64,000 bases of DNA from Phoronis australis (taxonomy: Eukaryota; Phoronida; Phoronidae): NCBI GenBank assembly GCA_002633005.1, contig NMRA01000864.1:45879-109878 (forward strand). Reading direction: 5' to 3'. Of this stretch, positions 39,701 to 45,744 are shown in pieces. The translations under genes were made by a program, and so were the position numbers. Under the pieces are notes generated by a model. It was not told the origin of the DNA. It searched no databases and saw nothing but the letters and a program-made list of their open reading frames with translations. Every line of letters starts with the position of its first letter. The stretch's first letter is position 1.

Positions 39701-40182
39701 AACGCTTTCACTTTGGTGATATTTTTAACCGCAAGAGCGCTATATTTCACAATTTAACATTTCCAAGCGAAGAAGAGCGACGTGTAGCTTTAAGTGACAC
39801 TGAGAACCCCATTTAAATGTGCCTACTAGAGTGTCCGTTACAATTTCTTCTCATCGATAGCGATGAGATTGAACACTAAATCCCAGCATTCTTTAACTTT
39901 TCACCATTTACACTGCCAACGTGGAACTTTCAAACTGAAAATATCACACGTGGGTAAACTGGACAAAAAAAAATGTTCGTAAAGAGCTCCTACAATACAG
40001 CCTGAGGGTCCACTAACGTATAATTACAGTTATAGCTATAGTTATGTTACCTTGTTAATTCCATCCTTTGTTGTTAAGTTTACTTTGTTCCCTGCCGCAG
40101 TGATCGGGTCTTCAGCGCTACTAGCGGTGATCATGACAACGATCACATAAAGATGTACGAGCAAAACTACGTTGTGCATCAT
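633..40182 (-). CDS. Gene 1: secreted astacin-EGF-CUB-EGF-MAM-Sushi-MAM metalloprotease (21 exons, 3' end outside window)
   Basis: This is a secreted zinc endopeptidase of the astacin (M12A) family followed by binding modules. The joined exons give signal peptide, propeptide, astacin, EGF, CUB, EGF, MAM, Sushi, MAM. All junctions keep phase and give 879 codons plus one base. The zinc motif HEILHALGHFH, the Met-turn SVMHY and the four family cysteines are all present, so an active enzyme is expected. Family knowledge: astacins such as BMP1/tolloid, BP10/SpAN and meprins cleave matrix or growth-factor substrates outside the cell. The substrate here is unknown. CUB, MAM and Sushi modules usually bind proteins or mediate oligomerisation. 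The last exon seen ends in phase 1, so more exons lie beyond position 1. MAM exons B and C occur twice (2584-4902), probably an assembly artefact. The span includes introns; exons are listed separately. No gene name is assigned because this domain order is not one I recognise. Confidence 0.88.
1612..1920. mobile_element. MITE-like element with short terminal inverted repeats
   Basis: The left end GTAGCGTATCTAGG and the reverse complement of the right end (GCGGATATAGG) resemble each other. A C-rich tract precedes the right end. Fragments with similar xCGGATCTAGG-like ends and C tracts occur near 44555, 45520 and 58270. It is non-coding and lies in the intron between MAM 2 exons C and D. Confidence 0.4.
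2584..2741 (-). CDS. Repeated copy of MAM domain 2 exon C (likely alternative haplotype, GC donor)
   Basis: This copy is almost identical to exon 4010-4167 (MTFSRNSNDWQTVAV against MTLSRNSNDWETVAV). The donor reads CAGAAG|GCAAGC instead of CAGAAG|GTAAAC, a T-to-C change at intron position +2. GC donors with AAG before and AAG-like bases after are usually spliced, so function may be kept. Confidence 0.7.
3345..3477 (-). CDS. Repeated copy of MAM domain 2 exon B (likely alternative haplotype)
   Basis: This copy has the same predicted protein as the exon at 4770-4902, with the same GC donor context. It lies in the second copy of a 1.42-kb block joined by a single N at 3851. If real, it would give an A-B-C-B-C-D MAM, which has no structural precedent. 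I read it as the other allele. Confidence 0.7.
4010..4167 (-). CDS. Gene 1 exon 20: MAM domain 2, exon C (distal copy)
   Basis: The exon encodes GGAACLRLSLSMYGNTMGSF, then NDWETVAVTVPQGTQK, the C-L-R-x-S-x-x-M-Y-G strand of MAM. The acceptor is TTTCTCCATCTTTAG and the donor CAGAAG|GTAAAC, canonical here but GC in the other copy. Confidence 0.9.
4770..4902 (-). CDS. Gene 1 exon 19: MAM domain 2, exon B (distal copy)
   Basis: The exon encodes TTPTLNTGPSFASNRFGYVY followed by FESSRPAKTGDIASLEA. Phase 0 enters through CTGTTACAG. The exon must end at ACAG|GCTAGT to hand over phase 1 to exon C, because no GT donor exists before the TAG. This is therefore a probable GC-AG intron. It belongs to the distal copy of the duplicated block. 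Confidence 0.88.
5509..5609 (-). CDS. Gene 1 exon 18: MAM domain 2, exon A
   Basis: The exon encodes FACDFESSAHPLCDFLVQSE followed by EDDLDWIHIRS. It contains the CDFE and LC of a canonical MAM opening and the D-x-D-W motif. The acceptor TTCTTGTTTAAAG is acceptable. The donor CGAAGC|GTGAGT is phase 0. Confidence 0.88.
5906..6085 (-). CDS. Gene 1 exon 17: Sushi/CCP domain
   Basis: A single-exon 1-1 module with the four CCP cysteines and Trp: TCSDPPEVKN, TVTYICFGDF, NVTCQANGLWSNPPICK. The acceptor is ATATTTTCTTTACAG and the donor AAAC|GTAAGC. Sushi modules usually mediate protein-protein binding. It separates the two MAM domains, as a Sushi exon also precedes the first MAM of gene 2. Confidence 0.92.
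7030..7120 (-). CDS. Gene 1 exon 16: MAM domain 1, exon D
   Basis: The exon encodes FAFEYTRRSFKADVAVDHVE followed by TWPGSCNEKP. ADVAVDHV is the counterpart of the conserved GDIAIDDI strand that ends MAM domains, with the final cysteine. The acceptor is ATTTATATTACAG and the donor CCAG|GTAAAC, phase 1. Confidence 0.85.
7661..7857 (-). CDS. Gene 1 exon 15: MAM domain 1, exon C
   Basis: The exon encodes LSDGRCISFCLHMYGSSVSM, corresponding to the C-L-x-F-x-Y-H-M-Y-G strand of MAM, then a longer loop with DQWVCEKITIDPRTDGVTVW. The acceptor is ATGTTTTTCAG, phase 1. The donor TTTGG|GTAAAA is phase 0. Confidence 0.9.
8410..8539 (-). CDS. Gene 1 exon 14: MAM domain 1, exon B
   Basis: The exon encodes FGTGPSSGYDGSSNYMYCEA then SYPVKNNYKAILSSASDF, the GPxxDxxxxxxYxYxExS part of MAM. 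A cysteine replaces the usual position after YMY, the same YxYCxxSYP signature as the last MAM of gene 2. The acceptor is TTTGTATTCAG and the donor TTCC|GTAAGT, phase 1. Confidence 0.88.
9276..9823. repeat. 0.55-kb tandem duplication, copy 1
   Basis: This matches 9825-10372 with under ten differences that I could count. An N at 9824 marks the junction. It lies in the intron between MAM 1 exons A and B and has no coding content. Confidence 0.95.
9825..10372. repeat. 0.55-kb tandem duplication, copy 2
   Basis: Second copy of 9276-9823, with the same single-N junction pattern as the 1.42-kb duplication. Confidence 0.95.
11967..12061 (-). CDS. Gene 1 exon 13: MAM domain 1, exon A
   Basis: The exon encodes VITDDFEDSSVILMVNLRED followed by DFDWTRHV, the MAM opening (xDFE...DDFDW). 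The two usual cysteines of this segment are absent. The acceptor is TTTTATCTAG. The donor is GTA|GTAAGT in phase 0, with an alternative GTAGTA three bases earlier that is also in frame. Confidence 0.82.
12684..12870. mobile_element. MITE, family with AGTCGCCATTTTAA-type inverted repeats, copy 1
   Basis: The left end TTATTCATGTAGTCGCCATT mirrors the right end at 12840-12870, whose reverse complement reads CATTCACGGAGTCGCCATTT. The same terminal motif flanks the element at 39584-39700. Confidence 0.6.
13699..13815 (-). CDS. Gene 1 exon 12: EGF-like domain 2
   Basis: A 1-1 phase exon with six cysteines in canonical EGF order: SCLDNPCGPGSTCVPD, TYTCRCAPLFIGVNC. The acceptor is TTTGTTATAG and the donor CTAG|GTATGT. 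It links the CUB domain to the first MAM domain. Confidence 0.9.
14402..14755. mobile_element. MITE with about 50-bp inverted repeats
   Basis: The left end (GTTGTATGAA, then GGGACTCAACAAAGTTCC) and the reverse-complemented right end (GTTGCATGAA, then AGACTCAACTAAGTTCC) pair over roughly 50 bp with mismatches. The AT-rich interior has no ORF. Confidence 0.65.
15430..15975. repeat. 16-bp minisatellite
   Basis: Units of the form GGGACATATAGAGTCC recur. Measured starts between 15554 and 15650 are exactly 16 bases apart. Decayed copies extend to about 15180 and 16110. The minus strand lacks stops in several frames, giving artificial ORFs rich in Tyr, Pro, Ser and Cys. It lies in the intron between CUB and EGF 2. 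Confidence 0.92.
17111..17381 (-). CDS. Gene 1 exon 11: CUB domain, second half
   Basis: This 271-bp exon encodes GPPGSVINLQSTTFDMGLIG, then SENSVEIRSN, GGRTILEYINTREHF and a final SSAVFVATATDV. It corresponds to the PxGxxIxLxFxxFxL, the D-x-L-E-I-R-like strand and the late beta strands of CUB. The second CUB disulfide is missing, since there is no cysteine in this exon. The donor GCGCG|GTATGT is phase 1, leading to the next EGF exon. Confidence 0.75.
18905..18988 (-). mobile_element. tRNA-like SINE fragment or tRNA relic
   Basis: On the minus strand TATCTCAGTGGTGAGAGCAG matches an A-box/D-arm region. TAGA CTGGCAA TCTA forms an anticodon-like stem-loop (GGC). The B box is poor and no full acceptor stem is seen. 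Confidence 0.35.
19205..19310. mobile_element. Relative of the CATGGGCGGCGCA element, left end lost
   Basis: The right end TGCGCCGCCCATG is the exact inverse of the left end at 36475. CTGAAAGAAGTGGGG and CCCTCTATGG are shared. No matching left end is visible, so this copy looks truncated. Confidence 0.5.
19700..19803 (-). CDS. Gene 1 exon 10: CUB domain, first half
   Basis: The exon encodes CGGVRLLQKIGDAVQLKFES followed by TPGDISRKCVYVV. The opening CGG and the C-x-Y/W-x-V segment fit the first disulfide loop of a CUB domain. The acceptor TCTTTTAAAG is fair and the donor GTCCAG|GTAGGG is in phase 0. The match to CUB is recognisable but divergent. Confidence 0.72.
20688..20813 (-). CDS. Gene 1 exon 9: EGF-like domain 1
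   Basis: A single-exon 1-1 phase module with six cysteines: TCDSQVDC, then GDCFCKCP and PTCED. The FCKCPSNLGGPTC ending is of the type often found directly after astacin domains. The acceptor is GTCTATTACAG and the donor CACAG|GTAAGT. Confidence 0.88.
20814..21957. other. Intron between EGF 1 and the astacin C-terminal exon
   Basis: No repeats or exons recognised. Confidence 0.6.
21958..22087 (-). CDS. Gene 1 exon 8: C-terminal part of astacin domain
   Basis: The exon encodes AYALPGTVVFRTIP...LTGQRVEISYYDVL...INIAYKC. It corresponds to the IGQRxxLSxxDxxxINxxYxC end of the astacin fold and supplies the fourth conserved cysteine. The acceptor GATTTCTTCTAG is in phase 0. The donor ATAG|GTGAGC leaves phase 1, the normal boundary to a shuffled EGF module. 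Confidence 0.92.
23687..23878 (-). CDS. Gene 1 exon 7: astacin catalytic exon (zinc site and Met-turn)
   Basis: The exon encodes 64 codons with HGIIIHEILHALGHFHEH, the HExxHxxGxxH zinc-binding and catalytic signature, followed by REDRDRF and ending with YDYQSVMHYGPK. The SxMHY Met-turn tyrosine is the extra zinc ligand typical of the family. All three His ligands, the catalytic Glu and the Tyr are intact. I chose the acceptor TCAACTTTCAG|CAT because it restores the usual C-x3-G spacing from the previous exon. A second in-frame acceptor lies 39 bases upstream at 23917. The donor is AAA|GTAAGT. Confidence 0.95.
26076..26132 (-). other. Candidate cassette exon in the astacin catalytic region
   Basis: A 57-bp open stretch (ILYAQPSFVATLVDMFHNK) has acceptor TTTGATTCCCAG and a consensus donor ACAAG|GTAAGT, both phase 0. 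It lies in the phase-0 intron just before the zinc-site exon. Inclusion would insert 19 residues before HGIIIHE. It does not belong to the astacin consensus and may never be used. Confidence 0.3.
27704..27782 (-). CDS. Gene 1 exon 6: astacin domain, CYSVIGHVKGRQ segment
   Basis: This 79-bp exon encodes CYSVIGHVKGRQAIELV...TCLI. It matches the GCxSxVGRxGGxQ and following TC segment just before the zinc helix in astacins and carries the second and third conserved cysteines. The acceptor TTTCCAAACCAG and donor ATT|GTAAGT are good. Phase 0 at its 3' end puts TCLI directly before HGIIIHE, the family spacing. Confidence 0.85.
28221..28530. repeat. Imperfect ATT/ATC trinucleotide tract
   Basis: A long stretch of ATTATC/ATTACT-like triplets with interruptions, in the intron between astacin exons 5 and 6. 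The ORFs in it are low-complexity artefacts. Confidence 0.85.
28673..28802 (-). CDS. Gene 1 exon 5: astacin domain, TCVRF segment
   Basis: The exon encodes DQALSEEKIKAALRTISDTT followed by CVRFVEVNASFSGDMILFQ. This is the helix A region and the TCVRF segment that carries the first conserved cysteine. The acceptor is CATTTTCAG. The donor CAGAG|GTAGAG is phase 2, completed by the A that opens the next exon to give Arg before Cys. Confidence 0.88.
30400..31440. repeat. About 430-bp tandem repeat array, three diverged units
   Basis: CCGGTGCA preceded by TTGACC/CGATC recurs near 30460, 30890 and 31315. TTTTCAGAAGAAAAATGC recurs at about 30590 and 31020. TGACCTTTGACCT recurs at 30725 and 31151. 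An A-rich GAATAA-like tail follows at 31440-31490. The array lies in the intron before astacin exon 5. It may be of transposon origin. Confidence 0.8.
31566..31668 (-). CDS. Gene 1 exon 4: propeptide/mature junction and start of astacin domain
   Basis: The acceptor TTTTTTCTTTCAG is strong. The exon encodes a basic stretch QKRR, a plausible maturation site, then NVWSTALSGAQAIPYAFDP. This matches the W...IPY start of the mature astacin fold. The donor TTTA|GTATGT leaves phase 1, completed by the next exon to an Ile codon. Confidence 0.82.
31698..32000. repeat. 52-bp tandem repeat, about six copies
   Basis: ACGCAAATCT or a one-base variant recurs at 31698, 31750, 31802, 31854, 31906 and 31958, exactly 52 bases apart, followed by GTAAGTCAYT and TGTACTATTTAG. 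It fills most of the 415-bp intron between exons 3 and 4 of gene 1. Confidence 0.92.
32084..32128 (-). CDS. Gene 1 exon 3: propeptide exon
   Basis: This is a 45-bp exon (SADKASVNEYIQRLT) with acceptor CGTTTTTCAG and donor ACT|GTAAGT, phase 0 on both sides. It joins in frame to exon 2 and to the first astacin exon. Assignment rests on splice signals, phase and position. Confidence 0.6.
32510..32545 (-). CDS. Gene 1 exon 2: propeptide micro-exon
   Basis: This is a 36-bp exon (SLKSEFTDDSGR) with acceptor TTGTTTCAG and donor CGG|GTAAGT, both phase 0. It has no recognisable domain. It is placed in the propeptide by position, phase and strong splice sites. The astacin propeptide motif FxGD, whose Asp caps the zinc, is not clearly present; EFTDD is the only weak candidate. 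Confidence 0.6.
32781..32889. repeat. 26-bp tandem repeat, about four copies
   Basis: TTTGACTCAYCC followed by TTGACCACAAC recurs at 32783, 32809, 32835 and 32861, a 26-base period. It lies in the first intron of gene 1, close to exon 2. Confidence 0.9.
36475..36617. mobile_element. Short element with CATGGGCGGCGCA inverted ends
   Basis: It begins CATGGGCGGCGCA and ends TGCGCCTCCCATG, an inverted pair with one mismatch. The interior holds two related units with CACTGAAAAA and GGGGCTATAGCCC. A relative ends at 19310. Confidence 0.6.
39584..39700. mobile_element. MITE, family with AGTCGCCATTTTAA-type inverted repeats, copy 2
   Basis: The left end at 39589-39615 and the right end at 39669-39697 form an inverted repeat of about 27 bp with few mismatches (core CGCAGTCGYCATTTTAAAAG). 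The short internal part is non-coding. It lies in the first intron of gene 1. Confidence 0.7.
40051..40182 (-). CDS. Gene 1 exon 1: start codon, signal peptide, start of propeptide
   Basis: The exon encodes 44 codons beginning MMHNVVLLVHLYVIVVMITA, a classic signal peptide with a hydrophobic core and a likely cleavage after ASSA, before EDP. The donor is AACAAG|GTAACA in phase 0, which matches the phase-0 acceptor of the next exon. An in-frame ATG at 40233 would add 17 residues in front. I prefer the ATG at 40182 because the hydrophobic core then sits at the normal distance from the N terminus. I could not pick a convincing TATA box or initiator upstream. Confidence 0.75.
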
Positions 40183-43100
40183 GCAAAAAAGTTTGGAGCC
40201 ACGAGCTGTCACAGCAGGCAAGTTGGGCCTCATTACTCCGTCTCCAGTTTACACTGCATAGTGACTTTCTAACATGCCCGACTTGGATATGTAAAATCTT
40301 TATCGCATGATCGACATCCACCTTGACCTTCCTGTCAATCAAATCCTTTGGCATGCTTTCCACCTTTCAGTTGACGTCTTGAATTGGTTAAGTTATTAAC
40401 AAGGATCTGTATGCATTGGAAAACTGTGGCTTTGCAAATTGAATTGACAAACGTCAACAAAATATTTCTTGCTTCTTCGACGTTTTGCACTCATATAGGG
40501 GCAAAGCATTTTTTTGCGTCAAAGCATTGCGAAATTGTTGTCCAACGGTTATTCATTAATGCATGTCGTTGTAGAATGGCCACTCGTTTCTAACGTCCAT
40601 GTTTTTTTGAGAATTTCATTTATTGTAGGGATAACTAAGTGTCATTTCAATAAATATTGATTAAATCAAATCGTTTATTGATTTAAAATGGGACTCCTAC
40701 CAATCCATGATTGTTTGAATTGGCAAAAACGTGTTCAATATAAACGAACAGCTGGTCAACAGTGTCTATCACGCGTTCAAAATAGGATCGCAACTACATG
40801 TACATGTATGTGTCACCGTACACTTCTGAGATCTCGTGAAGTCGAGTATCGAAGTGGTTTTGTATCATTTAATTTACTGGATACGTCAGTTTGACATTAG
40901 TTTCGAGCTTCGCAGACAACAAGTATATGATGAATTATAACACAGAGTAAGATCGACGAGTAGAAATTAAGAATTCCGAGATTCTTCAAGGGCAAATTTC
41001 ATAGTATGAAAGGAGTTGATATTCAAAGAGACATATTGTCATTCATGTTACAGTATCACTTTCCTGCAACACTACAACGCCCTGACAGACTGTTCTATGA
41101 TTACCCACAATGCTGCATATCTGTGGGACACCTGTTTTACAGGTGTACACTACTGGCACTCTAATCACAATTTTATATTAAAAGTAGTTTCTCATTTGTC
41201 ATTCTGGTATGAATAACGTTATATTGACGTTAGGCGACCCAAAAATGAAAATATAAATAATAAAAATGCTGAACAATGAATGATAAAACTTTCTGCACTC
41301 ACTTGACCCTATTAAGAAGTGGGTTAGTGGCACTAAACTTTCAAAATAGGCCAATCACTGGAGTTTGTTCTACTTCCGCAAGTGGTGAGCGACCAGTGCG
41401 GTCATATTTCACCAGGATTGCGTAAACGTCAAATTCAGGAACAAGTACTGTCGGTGCCTAGGTGTCTCTTAGCAACTCCAATGTGCTGTGTGTTTTGTGT
41501 TTTGAGTAATACATCAAGCATACCGTTCCAATCTCATCGAGCAGGGTTTCACGAAACGGGCTTGGCAATATTTCTTTAGCGTTGGCACGATATAAGAATA
41601 TACATGTACACACCGTAGATTGAGCAGCCTTCGATTCCTGGCTGCGGCCATCATTTCACACGCAGCCGTACATGTACATGTTTAACTTTGCACTCTCTGA
41701 AAGTAAGTCACCTCTAACTTCTCACCTACATTCGGCTTCGTGTAACCCAGTACTAGTCACGTTTGCGATTGTAATTAACTTATACAAATTGTAATTATTT
41801 GATGACTATAGCAAGATGGGTTTTGCTCAGTGAACAAACACCAATGAAGTAAACGAGGGGAATGAGATTATAATATGATACGGCTAAACAGTGGCTCTCA
41901 AATGGAATGAAAAGCAAAAAGAATAAAGAATTGTTTTGATAGGGTTGTCAGCGTTCGATACTGCTGCAACCAAAATCATTTCTATGACCAGTCACGTGTA
42001 AGCAGATAGCAGATTCGTCAAATCTTGCTAGTTTTAGTCTAGGCTACCTCTCTCGTTAGAATTTCAGTTCCGATGAAATTTGTCAGCACTGAGTAAGTGT
42101 CGCTTTAACGTAAGTCACGCACGCACGGTATCAAATAACTGTCGAGCGTCAAAGGGTTTTAAACAGTACAATGATACGCACTGACATTTCTATAATGTTT
42201 GAGTAGATTTGCTTGTTCTACATAACACTTGTTTTACTTAAAACGCTTCTACCAGGACGCTGTGCCTCAAAAAGAATTTTATTAACACATATTGAAAGAT
42301 TTAATAGCCTTTATTATATACTTTGCTAAGAAACAAGCAACGGGTTAAAATAAAAATGTGTTATGGGGGTTGTACTGTACGTAATGAGTCGAACACTGTC
42401 TCCGCCGTTATACATTGTAGGTTTAACCAGCGCGATGGGACGAGGAAAGTCCGCGGAAAGCCACCCTTGTCAGACATGAATAAGTGGGTTTGTGAGGCTA
42501 TAGTTACGCCTCTGAGTTCAAATTGCCTAAATACGTGAAAGTTGGTCAAAAATTGCATCGGTTTGTGCCCTGCAAGAGAGTGTGGACAGTTAGTGCTGAG
42601 AATGCGATTCAGTCCGGAATCACAATTTGTTGGCACCTTTCAAGTGATCGTGTTTCGACCAAACGCAAAAATGGCGTTACAGTGAAGGATTTGCAACCTT
42701 ATAAGTATATTTGCAAATTTAAGAACTACTGAACAGACTGCTTCAGTTCCAGGGTGCGTGATGCCAGGCCCTCGACACGGGCCAAGATCGAGTGCTAAGA
42801 CGTATGCACCATGCTTAAAACGTGCTCACTCCATCATGGCAATAGTGAATGCGAGTGACCAAAATTTTATAAATGTAGGCCTACTGTGGCCTTTGTCATT
42901 GATTATTGAGTGTCGATTATTTTGTATCGACCAGTCCTTACTTCAGTTGGTTGCGGTTAACACACGTCTGCAGGTTTGTTCGTGAAGGTGGACAGAGGTC
43001 ATATGGCTCTAAAGCCGACGACAGCTCGGTAAGTGGGAAATCGAATTCCATTCCTTGTCTGAATCTTCAAGTACTTGCGTGTGATGACCTAATCCTGTCT

Positions 43101-45224
43101 TCTCGTACATGTAGTCAGCATAATAATTGCTCAGTTCTCGCTCACAATCCTCAGTCCTCACCCTCTGATCTGCTGTGTTTCACCATTGCAGTTGATTGTC
43201 AGGTGATCAACACTCATCCACCCAATACATCATTTGGCGGGAAACTTGAAAATATTTGTCGCGTCTTTTTGGCATAAAAATGCTTATTTACATGTAGTTA
43301 GATGTTATGGTACTTATTTCATAGTAGCGAAATGAAAGTTGAAAATCCACGAATGTGCATGGTGGGAACTCTTTATTGTATTTGTGATTTTGTTTAATCC
43401 AATTGTACACTGTACCTTTCATTAATTTACAATGTACACGTGCTTTCTCTTTATCAACGCGTACTTCTAATCACGTGTATTTTTGCTTAACCTACGCGTA
43501 CTTTTAAGTACACTTACATATAAGTATCTTAAACTATCACGAGTGTTTTTCTCTTTCTCAACTAATATGGGTGCACGTGCGTGATTGGACTATATGAACT
43601 GATTAAGGGTTCGAGTAGATTATACAATATCACACGAGTAGATGGATCACATTTCTACGCAAAGAAAGATGGCCGTTTAAGAAACCTTCGGGGGTGTTGG
43701 ATCGTGTAGTCGCTGCCCTAACAGGCATTAAAAGTCAACATTTATGTCAAAAAACTTCAAAATTGGCTGCATTTGATCCACATTGAAGGGAAGAGCTCAT
43801 TAGAAATTCAAATCAAATAAGACAAAGTCGTCGCACTTAACTTGTTGTTAAAATCCAAAAAGATGCTGCAGGACTGTTACGCGAATACCAGTGACACTAA
43901 CCCTTGTATTGGAGTTGTTTTTACATTCAATGGTGTAAGCGATAAGCTAGATACCTTCTGCTTACGATCGACATTTAGCAATCTCTCCGCTGCTGAAAGT
44001 GGATTTTGAGTACTTTGGGATTATTTTCAAGACTTGGATCCATCTGCCGCAAGTTTCGCCCAATTACCTTGCGTTTACGGGACGCGTCTTAGCTTTACGG
44101 CTTGATCTAAGCTCCATTTAGATCATGTAAAATTATTACTGAACAGGTGTTTTTGTCAAGCTCTGTCAAACACGTTTCTGGTGCTAATATGGAGTTGAGA
44201 GCAACGACCTTCCTTCTCTAGATTACTTAACTGATGAAACGCGCGGCAGCGATGTAGCGTTATTATTAACATCAGATGTATCACCTGGTATCTGTCCAGG
44301 GGTTGATCGTGTATTAGAGGTTCGTTGCTCAATGCATTGTTTATACGAAATACTATACCCCGTTGCATGGTGTCATGAGTGCTGAACTGCACATCGGAAT
44401 GACGTTTCATTAACAACGTGAACAGATTACGTTTTTGCACAACTCAAAGTGCCCCCAGGATGTAAGTCAGTTTCACCCGAAATTTGCGCAGTTCCCACCC
44501 AAGTGTCGATACCGCCAAATGTTCCCCTGTACCCTGAAATTAACCTCAATCCATAGGCGGACTTATGGGGTCCACCCCCCCCCTTGGCTGCCGCAAAAAA
44601 TAAAACAGCAAGAGCGTAGGGAAATGTTGAGTTTATTAATTAACCCCGGTAATTAACATTATGCGGCTGATTTAATTGTGTGAAGTTTTAGTGTCTTTTG
44701 GGGGGTGTCTCAGATCCAATTTCAAGTGTCGAATTCGGAACAAGGCGCATTCGTAACGGAACTATGGCTAAGTATAGGCTCTCCCGCGATATCCTCAGGC
44801 GACCGGCAGTGGCGCTGCGCACTACGACTTCGTTTCCGTCGTCTGCTTCACTGTGCAATGAAGAAAATTACTTCATTTTTTAAAGAAAAGGGAATCTGAT
44901 TGACGATGAAAAAACAGTAGCTGCTGGTAAGATGTGAACTTTAATCGAAGCCTTAGTGAATCACTCAGAAACTCATAATTCTATCTTTGTCAAACCTTAA
45001 CTTAAGTTGATTTCCAAAGCAATCGCGTCACTAATGCCAACACAAAAAACGGATTTGGCCTTTTGAACAATTGATGACTATTTTAAATACAACAAATTTG
45101 TTACGAACTGATTGCACAAAAGATAAAAACTGCAATAAGCATTAAAAAAGGAAGGATGTTTCGCGCACAAACGCCGTGGACCATAAACAAGTAGGTCTCT
45201 CAATGACCGGATACTAGTAGAATT

Positions 45225-45300
45225 GTGGTGGTGCAGTGATAAAGCACGTGCGCTGTGTACGCCAGGTCGTGAGTACGAGTCTGTGGTGAATGCAGATTTT
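45225..45300 (+). mobile_element. tRNA-like SINE head
   Basis: GGTGCAGTGATAAAGCACG resembles a pol III A box region and GTACGAGTCTG a B box, about 35 bases apart. Between them a short stem frames a seven-base loop CTGTGTA. The match is too decayed for a functional tRNA. A C-rich repeat fragment follows at 45405-45535. Confidence 0.35.
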
Positions 45301-45404
45301 CAGGTTTCCTTGTTTTCTTTTTCGTTGCCTTTTTTCTTGGATATTAATTCAGGATTCAAGGAAAATGCGTGATGTTTAGAGGAAAAAACAGAAACATTTT
45401 CTTG

Positions 45405-45540
45405 GGTAGGGGGGGCAAACTCCCCTCCCGACCTCCCCCCATTCGGTGCTATGCGCATCTACAATCGTGATTTGCGCAAATGTTTACAAACAGAATGCTG
45501 CCCCCCTTGTGATATTCTAGATCCGCCACTGCAATCATGG
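45405..45540. repeat. C/G-rich dispersed repeat fragment
   Basis: A G-run then a C-run (GGGGGGGCAAACTCCCCTCC) and an end CTAGATCCGCCACTG recall the right end of MITE-like elements. Similar pieces lie at 44555-44600 and 58128-58275. Confidence 0.4.
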
Positions 45541-45744
45541 AAAGCTGAAGTCACATGGAAAACCTGGAATCAGCTATGGTACTCAAAAAACCTAGTGACT
45601 CAACCTACTGATCAAAATCATGTTGCCTTGCTCAGAATATGCACGGGCCTCCATACCGTTGAAGTACTTAATATTATGTCCTTTCAAACGCTTGACGAAA
45701 CTGGTGTGGGTAAAAATAAACTTTTGGCGATAATTTTGCCATAG
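45518..45744 (+). pseudogene. Possible gag-like retrotransposon remnant
   Basis: The frame reads WKTWNQLWYSKNLVTQPTDQ, then LLRICTGLHTVEVLNIMSF. It resembles the WKxWxQxWxxY...LLxxxGxxxLxxxNxxxF pattern of gypsy-type gag proteins. It starts inside a C-rich repeat and stops at TAG. The identification rests on pattern memory only. Confidence 0.35.

Larger units (their letters stand above)
32546..40050. other. First intron(s) of gene 1
   Basis: About 7.5 kb holding the 26-bp repeat, the CATGGGCGGCGCA element and a MITE. Further small propeptide exons could hide here, but none with good splice sites and phase was found. Confidence 0.55.

Noticed and set aside
42353-42732. Plus-strand ORFs with Cys/His-rich segments, possibly a frameshifted DNA-binding domain
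   Set aside because: Two different frames and no consistent zinc-finger or THAP spacing.
42906-43277. 123-codon plus-strand ORF in the intergenic region
   Set aside because: No recognisable family and no splice or start context.
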